Positions 1 to 10,689 are shown, counted from the first letter of the stretch. The stretch: DNA of 64,000 bases from Erwinia_E haradaeae_D (GCF_900698935.1 NZ_LR217715.1:992001-1056000); one strand, 5' to 3'. Notes: generated by a model from the letters alone, not told the origin. Numbers and translations are program-made.

Positions 1-887
1 TCAACCCAGTGTACTTGACTCGCCACTAACCCTGTTGACATGAGGCGAAAATGATTCGACCCTTGTGCAACAATGAGTATATTGTTCAATATATCTTTTT
101 CTACCACATACCAAGGAGATGAAGCGCTCCCTTTCTTGCCTCCAATCCCCAATCCTTTACGCTGCCCTAAAGTGTAATAGATCACACCTTTATGCTGTCC
201 TATTTTATCCCCTTTCACAGAGAGAATGATGCCAGGATTGGCGGGCAAATAAGATGACAGAAACTGAACAAAATTCCGTTTTCCAACAAAACAAAGACCT
301 GTGGAATCTTTTTTATCTGCGGTAATTAAACCTAATTTTTTAGCAATGCCACGCACAATAGGTTTGGCTAAAGACCCCAGAGGAAATAAGATTTGTGTAA
401 TTTCTTTATACCCTAACGTATAAAGAAAATAACTTTGATCTTTATTAGAATCCACGCCTCTTAGTAAACGGCTTTTTCCGCATACATCCTGACGACGCGC
501 ATAATGACCGGTAGCGATATAATCCGCGCCTAAATCTATAGTGGCAAACTCTAACAAAGATTTAAATTTAATCTCTTGATTGCAGAGAATATCAGGATTT
601 GGCGTACAACCTATTTTATACCCATGCAAGAAATGCACAAAAACGTTATCCCAATATTCAGAGGAAAAGTTAACGGTATGAAGGGTGATACCAATTTGAT
701 CACAAACAGTTTCTACATCAGATAAATCTGCTGCTACAGAACAATATCCTGTACGGCTATCTTCCTCCCAATTACGCATAAATAAACCTTCTACATGGTA
801 GCCTTCTTGTTTAAGCAAGAAGGCTGCTACAGAAGAATCTACACCGCCAGACATTCCAACAATAACCTTTTTTTGATTATGTGACAT
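1..887 (-). CDS. mnmA: tRNA-specific 2-thiouridylase MnmA (3' end cut by window)
   Basis: MnmA thiolates U34 of tRNA-Lys, -Glu and -Gln (s2U), taking sulfur from the Tus relay and activating the base with ATP. The frame reads back from an ATG at 885-887 (MSHNQKKVIVGMSGGVDSS) and stays open to the window edge, giving about 295 of the usual ~368 residues. The PP-loop SGGVDSS sits at residues 13-19. Both catalytic cysteines are visible, in the NPDILCNQ and STGLCFVG contexts. The last readable residues, GLVASQVHW, match the family just before its C-terminal beta-barrel, so only that domain is outside the window. No neighbour is coupled to it: upstream lies a long empty stretch and then a csdA relic. 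Loss of csdA does not by itself starve MnmA, since IscS is the usual donor. Confidence 0.97.
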   Translation of the reverse strand, partial: MSHNQKKVIVGMSGGVDSSVAAFLLKQEGYHVEGLFMRNWEEDSRTGYCSVAADLSDVETVCDQIGITLHTVNFSSEYWDNVFVHFLHGYKIGCTPNPDILCNQEIKFKSLLEFATIDLGADYIATGHYARRQDVCGKSRLLRGVDSNKDQSYFLYTLGYKEITQILFPLGSLAKPIVRGIAKKLGLITADKKDSTGLCFVGKRNFVQFLSSYLPANPGIILSVKGDKIGQHKGVIYYTLGQRKGLGIGGKKGSASSPWYVVEKDILNNILIVAQGSNHFRLMSTGLVASQVHWV

Positions 888-1830
888 ACTCTTACCTAAT
901 AGAATAGTATCATATCTCGTAGCTAGATTTTCAGAAAAACACATATTACGCATTGTCAAAACAGTGAATATATGCAATTTAGATAGATAATCTAATTACC
1001 TAGTTATATATTATCAATAGTATATATTTTGTATGACATTCTGTCTTTGCAAAAAGATTTGTTTAGAGTACTTTAAGCTCAGATTTAAAAAAATATCTCT
1101 GTATAGGATTTAAAGAATTTACATCAACTATCCTATCATACACTGTAAATAACACTGTGATATACACCTTACATTACTGTCTTATGACTATTAAGATATT
1201 CTCTTATTAAGAGATACTACTCTCACACACAAGTATTACAAAATATCTCCAAATTTATCTTAAAAAATTTAATAACCTAAAAAGATTAGGGATATCGATA
1301 CAAACGCATACTAACCACGTTTCCTTATCTCCCAAAAGTTATATAAAATACTCGATCTGCCTTCAATGAATGCGCTCTGTGTTCACCATGATTGTTTAAA
1401 AATGATAGTTTTGCGTAACTATTTATTAAAAATATACCGATAGGCGCCTGATTGCGTCCTCAAAAATACAACTACCTCTATTTTGTTGTAATAAAAAATC
1501 TATAGATACTCTTCAATATCAGTGAAAAACAAGATGAATACAATCTATTTAATATTTAAGACTTAAAAGATTACCTAATAAAATTAGGTAGATATTGAAG
1601 AATAAATAGTTCAGGAATGGAAAAGTGAGAGCAAGGAAACATATAAGCTAAAATAAATGGTCTGTTACTATATGTGCACGACATATAGCTCAACTACAGA
1701 TGACTATATCTACTTCGCTACAGTTTAATAGCGAGATTGTGATGTCTAAATTTAAGTAAACAATATGAGTAAATATCAACCTAGAATCACAAAAATTTAT
1801 TGAATCTAAAACTATTAAAATCAACCGGTC
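888..1830. other. AT-rich stretch without a recognised gene
   Basis: Between mnmA and the 3' end of the csdA relic I see no open frame with family resemblance. In E. coli csdE follows csdA; I looked for its remains on the minus strand here and could not read any. Confidence 0.6.
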
Positions 1831-3015
1831 TCATCCTAGTAATGGTAAAACTTCTTGCATCGAACGCACTAGCATATCCGCATAACTATAAGTGTTATAT
1901 AATAAAAAGAGGCGCATAAGGCACCGCTCACCCCTAATGTAGATGATCGAGGTTATGCGCAGTAACACCTTGCATACAATAGAGAGACCTTTGTGTGTCT
2001 TAAATCGCTGTTATGTATGCTGGCAATCTTAAAGGCTAATAATCTAAACCCTGAGCTCTATAACTTTAAAAACCTGGTATTTTAGAAACTAAAAGGCATT
2101 CAGTTTTTCCGCTAACTCTTAACTCCCATTTTCCGCAGCGCGTTGATCCACTTGACCAAACTACTTTAAGCAGCACTTGTCCCTATGACTCTAGCGATAT
2201 TCTGTGTGCCAGCTTTACAACATCAGGGCACGAATTGTAATTTAAATCCCGAAAAGTTAACATCGCTCACCATGTGTCTACCACCTTACCAGAGCTCTAT
2301 TTAACTCAACCGTTCTTCTGCATCATCTAACACTCCAATTCCTATAGTTCCAGAGAACTGGTAAATAAAAAATACATAAAAATCAACATGTAGTTCCAAT
2401 ACATTCATATGGCAATGAGCGATACCTTGTGCGCCATCAATTATCACTACAGAACCACAAGAATGCGCTTGCGTTATAGCGTAAAAGAGATCTGGCAAAC
2501 ACCAGTAATTTTTGACTTCTGTCCTATTGCTAGAAGATGTGTACAATGCAGTTTCAGGAGCTCTGGTAGTTTAATCATATCTCATCACATATCATTTTCT
2601 AATAGCAATTTTAAAATTTTACACCAGTATATTTTGCGACTAGCAACCATGGTATTCAACTCACATGATGCTCCGCTGTACTTACTAGCATTGTATCGCC
2701 TGGTTACAAACGAGGTCGCAGCCAGCTTTGTGCGATGAAAAATTAATAGACTCGGTGATACTTTGGTTCGTGTGATGTATTGAGAATCTGTAACATGCAA
2801 TAATGTGGCTACTTGATCGTGAGCATCTTCATAAAGTCAAGTACAGCCTTATCTTGCAGAAAAATTACTGTAGCGTACTGATCGGATATGATGTACGATA
2901 AAAATGTATTACTACCTTGATAACCATATTAGTGCACTATCTACATAAATATCTCATTATTGAGAAACGCAACAGCCTGACCACAATATTTTGGATGAAA
3001 GAACTAGATACGCAT
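1831..3015 (-). pseudogene. csdA: csdA-like cysteine desulfurase relic, multiply interrupted
   Basis: Reading the minus strand in shifting frames recovers a whole group-II (CsdA/SufS) cysteine desulfurase in colinear order. An N-terminal stretch resembles FxPxxFRxxFPAL, followed by YEDAHDQVATLLHVTD and the SCELNT/KILKLLL segment. The cofactor motif IDGAQGIAH and DFYVF then precede the GIGVL segment. After that come GGRHMVSDVNFSGF, AGTQNIARVIGTSAA, LGVSGALCASF, and the C-terminal MQEVLPLLG followed by TGA. The span of about 1.18 kb equals the ~400-residue family length. Disruptions include TAA after ELW, TGA at the VPW tryptophan, and several frameshifts. The PLP-lysine context (SGHKLYGPTG) reads FIYQFSGTIG, so the lysine is gone. 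CsdA is favoured over SufS by the VNFSGF segment. The gene is clearly dead; only the CsdA/SufS choice is uncertain. Confidence 0.85.
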
Positions 3016-3754
3016 GTCTATATAATATCGATTATATACCGTAAATTGGTTCGTGCATCAATAATGTAATTCATAAAAATATTAATCATTAGATCTATAT
3101 CTAATGATTGTAATTACGTGTCAAAAACTATCCTACAAAATATAGATCCTACCGCTATATGCATAAGGTGATATTTAAAAATTCTATCTGATTGTTTCAC
3201 GTCTACATGCTGTGTTCCAATATGTATTAAGTGGACTACTAGATTTACAATCTCAGCACGCTGTGCTGTTAAGATATGTATAGTGTGCAACACTGCATTA
3301 ATTAGAACATCATCGTCGTATAAACCGCTACATTCTCGCATCCTTATTTGTAGATAATTGCCATACCATGCTAATTAGTTCGTAATAGTTTAAAAAAACA
3401 GAAAAGTGCAGTACATCTGCTCTCAACAGAATCTCCAGATATATCCTTATATTACCATCTCAGTGCACAAGATGCTCACTGTGATACATTGCAGTGATTG
3501 TGAGCTCTAATACGACTCACTACGATATGCCATGCAGAAAATCTGGAACATCTTGGATTCACTACATAATTAACTAGATCATAAAAAATATCTTCCATGT
3601 TAAGCTTTTTATAAAAACTATAGTCCTTGTTATTTTTAAGCTTAAAGTGCTCAACATCAAGTTATTATGCAAGACACGCTCTGCAATCCACCGATACGGC
3701 ATACACACCCAAAAAAGATCTATGCGAAAATCGAATGCAATACAAAAGAGATAG
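3016..3754. other. Non-coding stretch with one unexplained short frame
   Basis: No gene recognised. A 75-codon minus-strand frame at 3114-3341 (starting MRECSGLYDDD) has a protein-like composition rich in V, L, I and H and could be a fragment of a decayed gene upstream of csdA, but I match it to no family. Confidence 0.4.
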
Positions 3755-4384
3755 CTAACATAACTGTTTTTTATGATTGCCTAACACTCTTTCTGCGGTA
3801 TCGACTAAAATTTGGGTATGTAGATCAATTTCAATATTGACTTGAGAATTAATATCTTTACGGCTAATGGTCGTACGCAATAAAGTTTCTGGAATAAGAT
3901 GGACACAAAATGTGTCGTGTACTATCTCTCCAATCGTTAAACTAATACCATCAATAGTAATAAAACCCTTATAAAAAATATATTTATTATAGTTCTGTTG
4001 CGAAAGTTTCAGCCATATTGTGCAATTATGATAAGTGTCATCATTATAGATTTTACTAATTGTTGCAGTAGTCGTGATGTGGCCAGATACTATATGACCC
4101 CCAATTTCATCACTAAACTTTGCAGCACGCTCTACATTAACCTGATCCCCTTCAGAAAGAGAGCCTAAAGTAGTAAGAGCCAGCGTCTCTTCTATTAAAT
4201 CAAAGCTCACATAAGCATCAGTGATGTCTGTAACAGTTAAACAACAACCGTTATTAGAAACTGAAGCACCTATCTCTATACCTAATAACAAGATTTTCGG
4301 CATCCTCATTACGTGTGTTCTACCCTGCTTATTTTCTTGAATCCGACATAGCTCTGCTATACCCTGCACAATACCGGTAAACAT
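3755..4384 (-). CDS. ribE: Riboflavin synthase alpha chain
   Basis: RibE (called ribC in older E. coli maps) dismutates two 6,7-dimethyl-8-ribityllumazine molecules into riboflavin, the last step of vitamin B2 synthesis, as a cytosolic homotrimer. The 209-residue product starts with the family signature MFTGIVQG and shows the usual internal duplication: two lumazine-binding barrels, the first with NGCCLTVT near residue 45 and NVERAAKFSDEIGGHIVSGH, the second beginning around residue 100 with FITIDGISLTIGE and FCVHLIPETL. Length matches E. coli (213). A GGAG lies about 9 bases before the ATG at 4384. It stands alone between decayed stretches. No FMN riboswitch is seen upstream, as expected for this gene. 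Retention suggests riboflavin provisioning for the cell or host; that is inference. Confidence 0.97.
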   Translation of the reverse strand: MFTGIVQGIAELCRIQENKQGRTHVMRMPKILLLGIEIGASVSNNGCCLTVTDITDAYVSFDLIEETLALTTLGSLSEGDQVNVERAAKFSDEIGGHIVSGHITTTATISKIYNDDTYHNCTIWLKLSQQNYNKYIFYKGFITIDGISLTIGEIVHDTFCVHLIPETLLRTTISRKDINSQVNIEIDLHTQILVDTAERVLGNHKKQLC

Positions 4385-4841
4385 CTCTGTACTCCAAAAT
4401 AAAAAAATTTATTGTTCATCTTCTTTATAGGAATGATTTGATTAAACCAAACTTTTGAATTGCATCCTATAAAGTTACTGCGCCTGTCATATTTTATGAT
4501 AACCTCTCATACAGAAATCATCCTTTTGGATCTTCTGATCAACAACTCCTACAAAGCATTTTGCGCAACCTGTAAAGCTTTACCAGATACAATGTATAAA
4601 CCTACAGCACGAGCGGCACTCACGTTCTTCTTCAGACCAGGCTTAACAAATAAAACCAATAGATCTTGTCCGTGTATAATTTTCCTGCTTTTTCCCCTCT
4701 ATAATTGTTAACAGAACTGTTCATAATCCACACACAATATGAATTTGGCTGTCGCAGTAAAAATGCAGTGTATTATCTTTACGAATGCCGAAACCTCACC
4801 ATACCTCATCTTCACAACCCATACGATCGGTCTGATGATTC
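4385..4841. other. Non-coding stretch, possible unidentified relic
   Basis: Nothing firmly recognised. On the minus strand at about 4490-4690 one frame reads a protein-like run (GQDLLVLFVKPGL ... SGKALQVAQNAL, then stop codons). It could be a gene remnant, but I cannot name the family. Confidence 0.3.
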
Positions 4842-5108
4842 TTGTATTCTTTAGGAAGTACGAGAGGTTTTTACCCAATAGAATTAAAAAACGATATCAT
4901 TTCTAGCAATATTTCAATTGAGAAAATTACTGTAATAACCAATGCAATAAGTGACGTTAGTGCCAAATGGATGTATGATCGTTACAGACGTTACAGAGAC
5001 ATAAAAGTTATACTAGAGTGCGAAATATATCTTAAAAAAGACAAAATAAGCATAAAAGTCACAGATGAATATTACGAAACAGACTGGAAATTTAAACTCT
5101 TGATCTAG
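4842..5108 (+). other. Possible small ORF of unknown function
   Basis: An 88-codon frame opening at TTG (4842) and ending TAG at 5108 has an acidic/lysine-rich composition (for example IKVILECEIYLKK and KVTDEYYETDWKF) more protein-like than random AT-rich sequence. There is no ATG until codon 43, no convincing ribosome-binding site, no homologue I recognise and no coupled neighbour. It may be a degraded gene fragment rather than an expressed protein. Confidence 0.2.
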
Positions 5109-6148
5109 GAATGGTATTCACTCTTCAAATATAGCCATTCTATTTTTAAACATCCTCACATATATTTTATATACCACAGTGGTTTCAATTGCAAAGTGAT
5201 TAGTGGTTATTCATAATATATTCTATCCAATAGATACTATGTACTATAAAGTAAATACCATATACATAATACATATGTATCAGTATCCTCTATATGATCC
5301 TCTATATGCGATATCATGCATGATTTACCTAATAGTAAAAAAGCACCTCACCTTCACTTTAAGACAACTTTAAAAATATTTGAACTTAGCCTGCTCTTAT
5401 CTCAAACAGCTTACAGCATGTAATTCTTTTCTTAATTTTATTGAGTGCGAACATGTTTTATCCATATCTACTCAAACATTTTATCACATATAACCTAGTT
5501 AATAGTCAACTGAATCCTTTTATAAAAACGCGTATATCTTTGATCTATCATCAGCACTATTAGGGAGCATGATGCCTTTTCTTATATAGGAAATATATTC
5601 CTTGTATCATCGCCTTTAATGGTCAATTGAAATTTATTCCACTAACAATTAAAATTATTTACACACTATGTACGACCGAGTATACTACTATCGATTATCA
5701 AGGGTTTAAAAAATTTTAAATACAAATATAAAGCAAGCAACACTCATACGTAATAACAGATAATAATTTACGCAAAATATGTCGTGCGAAAATTAATACA
5801 GAGTGTACGTACAACAAGACAACAATATCCTGATGTTGCATCCAATTCACTGATGCGCTGATATAAGCACATATCATGACACAGTAATAGATACAGCAGA
5901 AACAATTACATACTCACAGCACATGAGCCACTTGTACTCAACCGTGACCATACAACCATATCGATCTTTTCGATTAAGCCGTTGTACTGACAAAAGAGAT
6001 AGTACAGTGACTATCTCACTCAAAACACGACATATCTAACAATATATCAAGGGGTGTATGTTCATATATAACCAATTTCCATCCTCACAAGATAGGCGAG
6101 AAATATTATTTCTTGCTAAGAATACAGTCACATACACTAAGAAGAGTT
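5109..6148. other. Non-coding stretch
   Basis: About 1 kb without a recognisable frame on either strand. A short tandem duplication of TCCTCTATATG occurs near 5285-5306. Presumably decayed sequence upstream of gmk. Confidence 0.55.
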
Positions 6149-6772
6149 ATGACGCTAGGAAGATTGTTTATTTTTTCAGCCCCTAGTGGGGCTGGAAAGT
6201 CCAGCCTTATTCAAGCATTGTTAAAAACACAGAAACCACACCATGCTCAAATGTCTATCTCTCATACTACCCGTCCAATACGACCAGGGGAAAAACACGG
6301 AGAACATTATTACTTTATCACTCATCAGAAATTCCGTAGCATGATTCATCAGAAAAAATTTCTTGAATATGCTCAAGTGTTTGGACATTATTACGGAACA
6401 TCACGTCAAGCTGTGATACATCAATTGGAAAAAGGCATTGACATATTTCTTGATATAGATTGGCAGGGTGCTAGAAATATTAGAGGAGCCATACCAGATG
6501 CACGTAGTATTTTTATCTTACCCCCATCTAAATCTGAGCTACAGCGTCGCTTGCATAAACGAGATCAAGATAGTGCATCTGTAATTACTAGACGTATGAC
6601 TCAGGCCGTAGCAGAAATTAGCCATTATATAGAATACAACTACTTGATAGTAAATGAGAATTTTGATCATGCGCTCATAGATTTACAAACAATTATCCGC
6701 GCTGAAAGTTTTCGAGTTAAAAATCAAATATCTCATCACAAAACACTACTGAATTCATTATTAGTAGACTAA
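6149..6772 (+). CDS. gmk: Guanylate kinase
   Basis: Gmk phosphorylates GMP to GDP with ATP in the cytosol, feeding GTP and dGTP synthesis. I start it at the ATG at 6149 (MTLGRLFIFSAPSG), preceded by GAAGAG six bases upstream, rather than the in-frame ATG 36 bases earlier, because this gives 207 residues, exactly the E. coli length. The P-loop SAPSGAGKSS is at residues 9-18, followed by the GMP-binding SHTTRPIRPGE and GEHYYF, the DIDWQGA motif and SIFILPPS. All motifs are intact. In E. coli gmk is followed by rpoZ and spoT; here an rpoZ relic follows 58 bases later and spoT is not recognisable. Confidence 0.97.
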   Translation: MTLGRLFIFSAPSGAGKSSLIQALLKTQKPHHAQMSISHTTRPIRPGEKHGEHYYFITHQKFRSMIHQKKFLEYAQVFGHYYGTSRQAVIHQLEKGIDIFLDIDWQGARNIRGAIPDARSIFILPPSKSELQRRLHKRDQDSASVITRRMTQAVAEISHYIEYNYLIVNENFDHALIDLQTIIRAESFRVKNQISHHKTLLNSLLVD

Positions 6773-6830
6773 CGATAGCTACGAAGAATGACATCCATGC
6801 ATTTATCACTACAAGTGGAGCGGTGTGCTC

Positions 6831-7068
6831 ATGACCCAAGTCACGGTATACAACGTAATAAAAAATATTGGTAATTGATTTGACCTTGTTCGAATAGCAA
6901 CACTATATGCATATTCTATAACTAATGGGCGAGAGGGGAGCCATTAGCACCAAAATATCATGAGCAACACGCTATGGTGATTGCACTTCTGGAAATAAAG
7001 AAGGTGGTCGCTTAGTATCCTTTATGTATCCTCGATTACAAAAAAGAAGAAGAAAAAGAGAAGTATAA
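6831..7068 (+). pseudogene. rpoZ: rpoZ relic (RNA polymerase omega subunit)
   Basis: From the ATG at 6831, with GGAG about 12 bases upstream, the frame reads MTQVTVYNVIKNIGN, then TGA, then FDLVRIA. This is the omega N-terminus (family [20 protein letters not shown]), with the conserved arginine codon turned into a stop (CGA to TGA is one transition). After a frameshift it continues GEPLAPKYHEQHAMVIALLEIK, and after another GGRLVSFMYPRLQKRRRKREV ending TAA at 7066-7068. The total span fits the ~80-91 residue family. Position directly after gmk matches E. coli order. At least one nonsense change and two frameshifts make an active product very unlikely. Omega is dispensable in E. coli. Confidence 0.9.
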
Positions 7069-8132
7069 TAACTTAATCAATGTCACTGGCACATCTGTAA
7101 AGTTGTCTATGATAGGGTTTTAAATAAAAATAAGACATAAGTTCTCTCAACCTGATGCTAGCATAACAACATTTCCTATCCTTACTGATTATTTAACAAC
7201 TTACTTGTACTGTATACTGAATAGTGTGCAATGAACTAAGTTAATACACATTCTGATGAACATTTAAATGTGCAAAGTAATAAAAATATACTATGACTAA
7301 TCAGAGATGTCTGTATGGAAGTACCCTGCAGACACGCAATAATTATATTCTGGTACAATCAGATATTTAATGATGATTCTTATTATACTTTACTCTTGTA
7401 ACATCCTTCCTTATCCAAAACATGCATGAAAGCGTATTAATCATAAACTGTATCACACGCGAAGCAAAAAAGAAGTAACAGCCTCTATATAATACACACA
7501 TGTTGTGACTCAGCTCTGAGTGTTAGGAATAAATTACATATACGATGGTAAATAGTATAGATGTACTATATAAGTAAGTATAATATGTACTATATCAACA
7601 AGCATGAAGTTAAGTTATGATTACTAAACGTAAGTAATGTTGTACGATAGTTAGTACAGATTATCTCTGTCTTAGTAATAACCACAAATGTAGTAATCGA
7701 TGCCTGCTGTAATCATTAATTTTTTCATTCTGTCGATTCTATACTGTAGGGAAGAATACACGATCTAGTATGTGATTACACTATAACAGACACCATGCCA
7801 TTTTATGAAAAATAATCAGTAGTAAAAAATTTCGTTTCCCCTTAGAAACCTGTGACAATGACTAAGTGTTGTGTAGAGATCGGATTTTTAAACCTTGCAA
7901 ATTACACATAAAAAATTGTAGTAGTCGCCGATATTCACATGAATATATTGACAATAATAATGATATACATCCTACTTAAATTATAAAGGAATCACTTATG
8001 CCAATAAAAAGCATACAATAATCTTTCTTTAATTCATTAAAACAGTAATAAGCATTTAACATACCACATTGAGCATTTAAATGCCCGGGACGGTAACCGA
8101 AACATTAGTTAACAGAATAATTAGGATTACAT
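7069..8132. other. Non-coding stretch where spoT would be expected
   Basis: About 1.06 kb with no readable gene. In E. coli spoT (about 2.1 kb) follows rpoZ; I found no HD-domain or synthetase remnant here. A palindrome GCATTTAAATGC lies near 8074, about 60 bases before ansP. Confidence 0.55.
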
Positions 8133-9623
8133 ATGAACGCAGATAACAAAGCAAGCGCAGCAAAGCGCGCTTCAAAAAGACGTTGGTTAAATGCCCAAGA
8201 CTCTGGTTATCATAAAGCCATGGACAATCGTCACGTACAAATGATTGCTATCGGTGGAGCAATTGGAACAGGCCTTTTTCTTGGTGCTGGCGCACGTCTT
8301 CAAATTGCTGGCCCAGCTTTAGCATTAGTGTATTTAGTATGCGGTATCTTTTCGTTCTTTATTTTACGTGCACTAGGGGAGCTAGTATTGCACCGTCCTT
8401 CTAGCGGCAGTTTTGTCTCTTATGCTCGTGAATTCTTAGGTGAAAAAGCTTCTTATGTCACGGGATGGATGTATTTTGTCAACTGGGCAATGACTGGTAT
8501 TGTAGATATTACAGCTGTAGCACTGTATATGCATTATTGGAGCGCTTGCAGCGACATCCCACAATGGGTGTTCGCCCTGGGTGCTTTAGCTATTGTTGGT
8601 AGCATGAATATGGTTGGCGTAAAATGGTTTGCTGAAATGGAATTTTGGTTCGCGCTAGTAAAAGTACTCGCTATTGTCGTATTTTTAATTGTTGGTGTTG
8701 TTTTCCTCGGTAGTGGTCAAACGCTAGACGGTAATGAAACTGGTTTTTATCTAATTACTGACAATGGTGGTTTTTTCCCAAATGGTCTTTTACCAGCGCT
8801 AGTATTGGTTCAGGGAGTGGTATTTGCATTCGCCTCCATTGAGCTTGTAGGGACGGCTGCAGGAGAGTGTAAGGACCCGCAAACTATACTACCGAAAGCT
8901 ATTAATCGAGTGATATGGCGTATTGGCTTATTTTATGTTGGATCTGTAGTATTACTAGTACTACTGCTTCCTTGGAATGCATACCAAGCAGGACAAAGTC
9001 CATTTGTTACTTTTTTTTCTAAACTAGGTTTACCGTACGCAGGCAGCATTATGAATATAGTCGTACTAAGTGCCGCCCTATCCAGCTTAAACTCAGGACT
9101 TTATGCTACGGGCCGAATTCTACGTTCGATGTCTATGGGCGGTTCAGCGCCAAAATGCATGTCTAGAATGAGTAAACATCAAGTGCCTTATGTAGGTATC
9201 ATCATGACTGTTAGTGTGTATATTATTGGCGTATATCTTAACTACATTCTTCCTTCTAGTGTCTTTGAGATTGTTCTGAACTTAGCAACACTTGGGATTA
9301 TTTCATCCTGGGCATTCATCGTGATATGTCAAATGCGTCTGCGTAAAGCTATTAAGGAAGGCAAAGCAGAAGATATAATATTTAAGCTACCAGGTGCTCC
9401 TTTTACCTCATGGTTAACCCTTCTTTTTTTAGTCAGTGTTCTTGTACTGATGGCATTTGACTACCCGAATGGCACTTACACCATTGCATCCATTCCATTT
9501 CTTGCCTTAGTCTTAACTCTTGGGTGGTTTCGAGTACGTAAACGGGTACATTCTCTTACAGAAGAAGAAAATACTTCTACAAATGTGATGAAATCTCCCC
9601 CAGTAATTAAGCAAAATTTATAA
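8133..9623 (+). CDS. ansP: L-asparagine permease AnsP
   Basis: This is an inner-membrane amino-acid:H+ symporter of the APC/AAT family, predicted to import L-asparagine. The 496-residue protein begins with a hydrophilic tail (KRRWLNAQDSGYHKAM), then the family signature IAIGGAIGTGLFLGAG in the first membrane helix. About twelve hydrophobic segments follow, and ELVLHRPSSGSFVSYA, GTAAGECKDPQTILP and YATGRILRSM are all conserved with E. coli AnsP. Resemblance is high along the whole length, much more than for most window genes, which suggests strong constraint. TTAGGA lies upstream of the ATG. It is isolated by about 1 kb of non-coding sequence on each side, so it probably has its own promoter. 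A sister AAT permease cannot be excluded, but AnsP fits best. Confidence 0.93.
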   Translation: MNADNKASAAKRASKRRWLNAQDSGYHKAMDNRHVQMIAIGGAIGTGLFLGAGARLQIAGPALALVYLVCGIFSFFILRALGELVLHRPSSGSFVSYAREFLGEKASYVTGWMYFVNWAMTGIVDITAVALYMHYWSACSDIPQWVFALGALAIVGSMNMVGVKWFAEMEFWFALVKVLAIVVFLIVGVVFLGSGQTLDGNETGFYLITDNGGFFPNGLLPALVLVQGVVFAFASIELVGTAAGECKDPQTILPKAINRVIWRIGLFYVGSVVLLVLLLPWNAYQAGQSPFVTFFSKLGLPYAGSIMNIVVLSAALSSLNSGLYATGRILRSMSMGGSAPKCMSRMSKHQVPYVGIIMTVSVYIIGVYLNYILPSSVFEIVLNLATLGIISSWAFIVICQMRLRKAIKEGKAEDIIFKLPGAPFTSWLTLLFLVSVLVLMAFDYPNGTYTIASIPFLALVLTLGWFRVRKRVHSLTEEENTSTNVMKSPPVIKQNL

Positions 9624-10689
9624 AAGTTCATAATAGAAAGAGATGTTTTGTAATATGAGTATCTATCCAGCGTATTCGACACCTAATATAGATTATAAAT
9701 ATATAGAGGCAAAATTTTTATGATGCTTCATCGCTTAATATTACCTTAAAAACTATTTATATATTTAAATCATGATATAGGCTAATAACCTGTATCATGA
9801 TCGTATAAGTTATGCAAAAGTGATTTTTAAATCTGCGTAATTAATACAGAAAATACTGATTATGTCCTTCTCAACACACAAGAAACTGAGATATATGTCA
9901 AATAAGAATAGTTTATTTATAATAATACATATCATCTGTCCTGCTCACATATACCAAGAATGCTAATTTTTAGAGTCGATCACATAAGATATAATGGGAA
10001 ATTATTAGGATACACCTTGTTAAATATGACTAGAATACACTTCTATAAAAGAAGAAAATACTTGTCTGGATCATCTAAATTCATACTAATACACGATTTT
10101 CTTATAGCACTTTCTTTAACTTGTTTTTATTTCATATCTATACGCACACACCTTTTATTGTTATACATCTTTTAACCTATGTTTTAAATGATAGATGTTT
10201 ATTAATTAACAAACAGCGACTATGTTAGCACCTACATACCAATTGAATTATGTATCTTTCACAAAAAAAAGAAAATGATTTATCTAATATCCAACAGAGA
10301 AAATATAATACAACACGCTACAAACTGAACATTAATGTGTATTTTTTATAAAAAATATAGGATGATAAAAGTCATAAGTATCATTACAACTTTATAATAT
10401 TATAGAATACCAATTCTACAGTATAGATCTACCACCACAGACGTGTTATACTCTTGATGTGTGTTTTATATACTCCACAATCAACTATATATTGTACTAT
10501 CAATCATAAAGAAGCAATCCATGGTCACTTGACCCATACACAGCATTTTAAACTAAAAACAATGCTGATATCATTGCGAATGATAACCCATTCGATAGAT
10601 CCACAATCATTCTACGAATATACCTTTTCTCAATAAAAAACCACTAAGTTCAAAAATTATGATTCTACTACGAATACACGAGATTCTTT
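9624..10689. other. Non-coding stretch between ansP and recD
   Basis: No gene recognised. Short frames such as 9960-10175 are AT-driven and lack resemblance to anything. The stretch holds one strong hairpin (9769-9801). Confidence 0.55.
9769..9801 (+). terminator. Hairpin downstream of ansP
   Basis: A 13-base stem (ATCATGATATAGG with CCTGTATCATGAT, one G-U pair) with a 7-base loop lies about 145 bases after the ansP stop. There is no clear U-run after it, so a role as intrinsic terminator or mRNA 3'-end stabiliser is only a suggestion. Confidence 0.35.

Noticed and set aside
4385..4460. FMN riboswitch upstream of ribE
   Set aside because: The interval before the ribE start lacks the conserved RFN elements; enterics carry it upstream of ribB.
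5283..5306. Short direct repeats in intergenic DNA (also near 17365) as a CRISPR array
   Set aside because: Only two copies, no regular spacers, no cas genes.
1831..7068. Use of TGA as a sense codon (Trp) to rescue csdA and rpoZ
   Set aside because: In rpoZ the TGA replaces Arg, frameshifts are also present, TAA interrupts csdA too, and intact genes such as kdsD, ptrA-less recD and sdhD end at normal stops including TGA.
9960..10175. A 71-codon frame ending in a hydrophobic tail
   Set aside because: Composition is that of random AT-rich DNA; no ribosome-binding site or homologue.
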